In this document: piece after piece, positions 7,343-9,296 of the stretch
How positions within the stretch are numbered: position 1 is the first letter of the stretch
Layout of the letters: the number at the start of each line of letters is the position of its first letter
Assembly (NCBI GenBank): GCA_010672185.1
Contig: JAAHHL010000201.1
Location: forward strand, 1-9,296
Source of the DNA: Caldora sp. SIO3E6
GTDB lineage: Bacteria > Cyanobacteriota > Cyanobacteriia > Cyanobacteriales > Coleofasciculaceae
Direction: 5' to 3'
DNA length: 9,296 nucleotides
Notes under the pieces: model-generated
What the model saw: only the letters and a program-made list of their open reading frames with translations
What the model was told of the DNA's origin: nothing
The model's database searches: none
Translations under genes and position numbers: made by a program

Positions 7343-7963
7343 ATGCTAACCCAGGGATATACTCGCTCCAACCAAGGATTTACCCTCCTAGAAGTTATAT
7401 TCGTAGTCGCCATTATCGGGATTCTTGGTGCCATCGGTGCTCCTAGCTGGACTGCTTTTATAAATCGTCAGAAAATCAACAGCTCCGCAGACCAAGTTTA
7501 CCAAGCAATGCAAGGAGCCAGAAGCAACGCCAGACGGGACAAAATGACCTGGCAAGTGAGTTTTAGGCAAAACGAAGAAGTCACTCAATTCTCTATTCAT
7601 CAAGCCGATGCTCAAGAATTTATCCCGGATTATGTCTTAACTAACGATGCTTTGTGGTCTGACTTAGAACCAAATATTATCATCGACCAATCCAAAAACG
7701 ATAAAGGAAAATACGAGACAAGCATCACCAGAAAAACCCCAACCGGTCCTTGGCGAGTTCAATTCAACTACCAAGGTTGCCCAGTGCGTAAGCCGACAAA
7801 CCAATGTGGGCAAACTGCGATAACAGCCCTAGGACGTGTCACCCTACGCAGCCAAAATGGGGGAAAATATAGACGCTGTGTCATTATCTCTACTCTTTTA
7901 GGAGCCATGCGGAAGGGAGAAAACCATTCAAAGGTAGATGGTAGTAAGAAATATTGCTATTGA
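7343..7963 (+). CDS. GspH/FimT-type pseudopilin, second copy
   Basis: The product has 206 residues. A short 12-residue leader ends at Gly12, followed by QG|FTLLEVIFVVAIIGILG with Glu17 at +5. The pilin helix continues into APSWTAFINRQKIN. The mature length, about 194 residues, nearly equals that of the preceding pseudopilin (about 193). The shared blocks APSW.AF.NRQ, A..ARR.K, VSFR and RCV..TL.G show the two are diverged tandem paralogues. The globular part contains Cys pairs near GCPVRKPTNQC, and the C-terminus ends KKYCY. It probably forms a minor, possibly tip, subunit of the same pseudopilus as HpsB and HpsC. Unlike its neighbours it is separated by a 300-base repeat-bearing spacer, so it may have its own promoter. 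No Shine-Dalgarno is evident before the ATG; the leader fixes the start well. Confidence 0.82.
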   Translation: MLTQGYTRSNQGFTLLEVIFVVAIIGILGAIGAPSWTAFINRQKINSSADQVYQAMQGARSNARRDKMTWQVSFRQNEEVTQFSIHQADAQEFIPDYVLTNDALWSDLEPNIIIDQSKNDKGKYETSITRKTPTGPWRVQFNYQGCPVRKPTNQCGQTAITALGRVTLRSQNGGKYRRCVIISTLLGAMRKGENHSKVDGSKKYCY

Positions 7964-7970
7964 AAAACCC

Positions 7971-8000
7971 TGTAGAGACGTTGCATGCAACGTCTCTACA
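7971..8000. repeat. 30-bp perfect palindrome, copy A
   Basis: The outer arm TGTAGAGACG (7971-7980) is complementary to CGTCTCTACA (7991-8000), and the centre TTGCATGCAA is itself palindromic. It starts 8 bases after the stop codon of the last pseudopilin. No T-run follows (ATGGGGAC), so a role as intrinsic terminator of the operon is possible but unproven. The family is common in cyanobacterial spacers, from memory. A sibling copy lies at 8671-8700. Confidence 0.9.
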
Positions 8001-8031
8001 ATGGGGACTTCTTTAGACAAATCTATGAGTA

Positions 8032-8055
8032 AACAAGGGGTTTAAACCCCTTGTT
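8032..8055. repeat. 24-bp perfect palindrome
   Basis: AACAAGGGGTTT (8032-8043) is followed by its exact reverse complement to 8055. Its right arm supplies the left copy of the direct repeat TTAAACCCCTTGT that reappears at 8161-8173, beyond the adjacent foldback element. Confidence 0.85.
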
Positions 8056-8161
8056 ATACCAAATCCGGTTAAGACACAAGATATTCATTTGCCCCCTAAA
8101 TCCCCCAATTCTGGGGGACTTTGAATTATTTTTCCCCTGATATGAGAACCGGATTTGGTAT
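8056..8161. mobile_element. Small MITE-like foldback element with 15-bp terminal inverted repeats
   Basis: ATACCAAATCCGGTT (8056-8070) is exactly inverted at 8147-8161. The total length is 106 bases with no coding capacity. An internal hairpin, TCCCCCA...TGGGGGA (8101-8118), belongs to the familiar cyanobacterial CCCCCTAAATCCCCCAATT repeat, from memory. The 13-mer TTAAACCCCTTGT flanks it at 8042-8054 and 8161-8173, as a target duplication would, with one spare base on the left and one base overlapping the right terminus. No transposase is present, so mobilisation would be in trans. Confidence 0.6.
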
Positions 8162-8210
8162 TAAACCCCTTGTGGGTTATCGAGAATGGTGCAAAATCTC
8201 AGTAAGTTGC

Positions 8211-8340
8211 AGGGGTGAAGCATTTGGACAAAAGTTTAATAACTGTGCATTGCTTTAGCGTAAACAGCGCAAGGGTGAAGCATTCGGATTGTAAGATCTA
8301 AGGCAATAGGGAAAAGTTATCGCCCGAATGCTTCACCCCT
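8211..8340. repeat. Three copies of a 17-bp repeat (AGGGGTGAAGCATTCGG family)
   Basis: Direct copies occur at 8211-8227 (AGGGGTGAAGCATTTGG) and 8271-8287 (AAGGGTGAAGCATTCGG). An inverted copy lies at 8324-8340. Each of the first two differs from the third by one base. Copies two and three can form a 16-bp hairpin with a 36-base loop. No gene is visible across this stretch. Confidence 0.8.
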
Positions 8341-8368
8341 ACTGGCGTGATACACCTAAAATGGAGGA

Positions 8369-8385
8369 CATTGGTGTCAACTTAA
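8369..8385 (-). repeat. Dispersed repeat TTAAGTTGACACCAATG, copy 1
   Basis: Reads TTAAGTTGACACCAATG on the minus strand. Two further copies lie on the plus strand at 8557-8575 and 8955-8973. Confidence 0.75.
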
Positions 8386-8405
8386 CGTAAAACTCATGCC
8401 CCACA

Positions 8406-8421
8406 AGGAACTTAAGTTCCT
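8406..8421. repeat. 16-bp perfect palindrome
   Basis: AGGAACTTAAGTTCCT is a perfect dyad just before the multi-stem region at 8427. Confidence 0.75.
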
Positions 8422-8426
8422 CTCTT

Positions 8427-8497
8427 ATAGCTCAAGTCATCTAAAGATGACTAAATAAATCCGAAAAATTTAGTCCATTTTAATGGACTTGAGCTAT
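8427..8497. repeat. Overlapping multi-stem repeat built on AGTC/GACT
   Basis: The outer stem is ATAGCTCAAGTC (8427-8438) with GACTTGAGCTAT (8486-8497). Inside are two hairpins with 2-base loops: AGTCATCT/AGATGACT (8435-8452) and AGTCCATT/AATGGACT (8472-8489). A third, competing stem is GACTAAAT (8449-8456) with ATTTAGTC (8468-8475). The arms overlap, so several exclusive folds exist. The reiterated AGTC/GACT suggests palindromic units inserted within one another. No coding sequence is supported. Confidence 0.7.
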
Positions 8498-8499
8498 TA

Positions 8500-8521
8500 G
8501 CCTTGGATTTAAATCCAAGGC
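8500..8521. repeat. 22-bp perfect palindrome
   Basis: GCCTTGGATTT (8500-8510) is followed at once by its reverse complement (8511-8521). It lies two bases after the multi-stem repeat. Confidence 0.85.
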
Positions 8522-8556
8522 GGGTTATGAAATCCAACCAGTCAGCTATGTCTAGG

Positions 8557-8575
8557 CTTAAATTGACACCAATGG
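8557..8575 (+). repeat. Dispersed repeat TTAAGTTGACACCAATG, copy 2
   Basis: CTTAAATTGACACCAATGG, one base different from the copy at 8955. TTGACA here resembles a -35 box but is part of the repeat. Confidence 0.75.
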
Positions 8576-8606
8576 GTCTCACCCCTCCCCAAACCCCTCC
8601 CCTAAG

Positions 8607-8754
8607 AGGATACTGCTGGCGAATCAGGGGTGTGACCCCTCACATCACGATTTTTCGTTATTCCGCCAAATGTAGAGACGCGCCATGGCGCGTCTCTACA
8701 AGCCAATTTTTGGATAAATGAGGGGTGTGACCCCCTATTCGCCATTGGTATCCT
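8607..8754. mobile_element. Foldback element with 36-bp imperfect terminal inverted repeats
   Basis: 8607-8642 and the reverse complement of 8719-8754 match at 28 of 36 positions (shared AGGATAC, TGGCGAAT, GGGGT, ACCCCTCA). Each arm contains the small hairpin GGGGTGTGACCCC (8627-8639 and 8722-8734). CCTAAGAGGA occurs at 8601-8610 and 8752-8761, overlapping the ends. A 30-bp palindrome sits inside (8671-8700). There is no coding capacity, so it is MITE-like. The element could equally be two inverted copies of a short repeat, since a third copy lies at 8872-8909. Confidence 0.5.
8671..8700. repeat. 30-bp perfect palindrome, copy B
   Basis: The outer arms TGTAGAGACG and CGTCTCTACA are identical to those of copy A at 7971-8000. 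The centre is CGCCATGGCG, which keeps the CATG core but changes the three flanking pairs in a fully compensated way. Confidence 0.9.
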
Positions 8755-8777
8755 AAGAGGAGATGGGCTTTCCGGCT

Positions 8778-8802
8778 CCCCCTTCCCTTGCAGGGAAGGG
8801 GG
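8778..8802. repeat. C/G-rich hairpin repeat
   Basis: CCCCCTTCCCT (8778-8788) pairs with AGGGAAGGGGG (8792-8802) around a TGC loop. The following GCTGGGGGGTTAGGTC completes a repeat common in cyanobacterial spacers, from memory. Confidence 0.7.
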
Positions 8803-8871
8803 CTGGGGGGTTAGGTCAAAAATTGTTGGACAAAGCTTTAAAAGTCTTGTCTATTCAACAATTGAACTACG

Positions 8872-8909
8872 TGAGGGGTAAGACCCCCTCTTAATTCGCC
8901 AACAGTATC
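8872..8909 (+). repeat. Third copy of the TGAGGGGT...ATTCGCCA...GTATC repeat
   Basis: TGAGGGGT (8872-8879), ATTCGCCA (8894-8901) and GTATC (8905-8909) occur in the same order as in 8719-8754 on the plus strand and 8607-8642 on the minus strand. Confidence 0.65.
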
Positions 8910-8954
8910 TATCTTTCTGGGTGGGTGTGGAAGCTAAGCGTTAGCTGTCCCTAG

Positions 8955-8973
8955 CTTAAGTTGACACCAATGG
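8955..8973 (+). repeat. Dispersed repeat TTAAGTTGACACCAATG, copy 3
   Basis: CTTAAGTTGACACCAATGG. It is followed by GTGTTGGGTCACGAAG...CTACCCAACCTAC (about 8976-9010), an inverted TTGGGT/ACCCAA repeat of a type I recall from cyanobacterial spacers. Confidence 0.75.
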
Positions 8974-9030
8974 CTGTGTTGGGTCACGAAGAAAGCTCTA
9001 CCCAACCTACTATGTTAGGTGTGACTAAAA

Positions 9031-9063
9031 CCTAACACCTAACACCTACCACCTAACACCTAC
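9031..9063. repeat. Heptamer tandem repeat (CCTAACA)n
   Basis: Four heptamers, CCTAACA, CCTAACA, CCTACCA and CCTAACA, are followed by a partial unit. This resembles the short tandemly repeated repetitive (STRR) sequences of filamentous cyanobacteria. GTTAGGTGT at 9014-9022 is complementary to ACACCTAAC at 9035-9043, so the array also forms a hairpin. Confidence 0.8.
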
Positions 9064-9066
9064 TTC

Positions 9067-9283
9067 GGGCTTGCTGCATAAGTGTGTAAGCTATACCAAA
9101 CAAGGCTTTCAATCATTATCCGCCTCAAAAAGTGCTTTCGTTTTTGAGCCCATCGATGCAAAAACGAAAGCACCATCATACGGGAACACCTGGTTATATT
9201 CCGAATGTGAAGTAAAAATAAGCACGTTTTAATCGGGGTAGTTTCACCTCACCAACATGCCCAAAAGCTTACCCAGCAAGCCC
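9067..9283. mobile_element. Possible non-autonomous element bounded by GGGCTTGCTG inverted repeats
   Basis: GGGCTTGCTG (9067-9076) is exactly inverted at 9274-9283, and GTAAGCT recurs just inside both ends. Inside lies a perfect 15-bp hairpin, GTGCTTTCGTTTTTG (9132-9146) with 9159-9173, around a loop holding CATCGATG. Within 217 bases there is no open frame of useful length. It could be a MITE or the joined ends of a deleted insertion sequence. I see no clear target duplication, so the call is tentative. Confidence 0.45.
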
Positions 9284-9296
9284 TAATAACTCTTTA

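Noticed and set aside
8561..8575. TTGACA as a -35 promoter box
   Set aside because: It is part of a repeat also found at 8369 and 8955, with no gene downstream.
8503..8721. 72-residue plus-strand open frame in the repeat region
   Set aside because: It starts inside a perfect palindrome, runs through several repeats and the 30-bp palindrome, and has no ribosome binding site or recognisable domain.
7971..9283. CRISPR array
   Set aside because: The repeats are palindromic and differ in length and spacing; there is no regular repeat-spacer pattern and there are no cas genes.
7964..9296. tRNA or other structured RNA gene in the non-coding tail
   Set aside because: I see no cloverleaf with TTCRA-type T-loop and acceptor pairing; the visible stems are simple palindromes or foldbacks.

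Overview
The window looks like chromosomal DNA from a filamentous, gliding (hormogonium-type) cyanobacterium. The evidence is a plus-strand run of hormogonium polysaccharide (hps) genes, three octameric HIP1 sites (GCGATCGC), and a downstream spacer crowded with palindromes and short repeats of the kind common in large filamentous cyanobacterial genomes. A Moorena/Lyngbya/Microcoleus-like source is a guess from overall texture only.

Layout. Positions 1-83 are an almost pure G/A low-complexity tract with a 16-bp tandem period. It runs directly into the body of a very large hpsA-like gene (71-4456) whose N-terminal region is missing. A 15-bp perfect hairpin (4477-4513) lies between hpsA and hpsB. 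Then follow hpsB (4570-5232), hpsC (5283-6287) and two related GspH/FimT-type pseudopilin genes (6350-7042 and 7343-7963). The last two are separated by a 300-bp spacer that carries an inverted repeat around a 9-bp tandem repeat. From 7964 to the end (about 1.3 kb) I see no credible gene. That stretch is a mosaic of perfect palindromes, foldback or MITE-like elements, dispersed repeat copies and a heptamer tandem repeat.

How the genes work together. Four of the five proteins carry a class III (type IV prepilin) signal, G|F with Glu at +5, followed by one hydrophobic helix. They would be cut by prepilin peptidase and join a type IV pilus-like or type II secretion-like pseudopilus. HpsA is a large protein with calcium-loop-like motifs that in Nostoc punctiforme is genetically linked to the same pseudopilins and to polysaccharide glycosyltransferases needed for hormogonium motility. 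The window therefore holds the pseudopilin/HpsA half of the locus. No glycosyltransferase is visible.

I do not see a wholly new protein system. The most interesting material is structural: the abrupt start of hpsA inside a G/A repeat, two 30-bp palindromes with identical outer arms and fully compensated inner changes, a foldback element flanked by a 12-13 bp direct repeat, and an overlapping multi-stem structure near 8427-8497.
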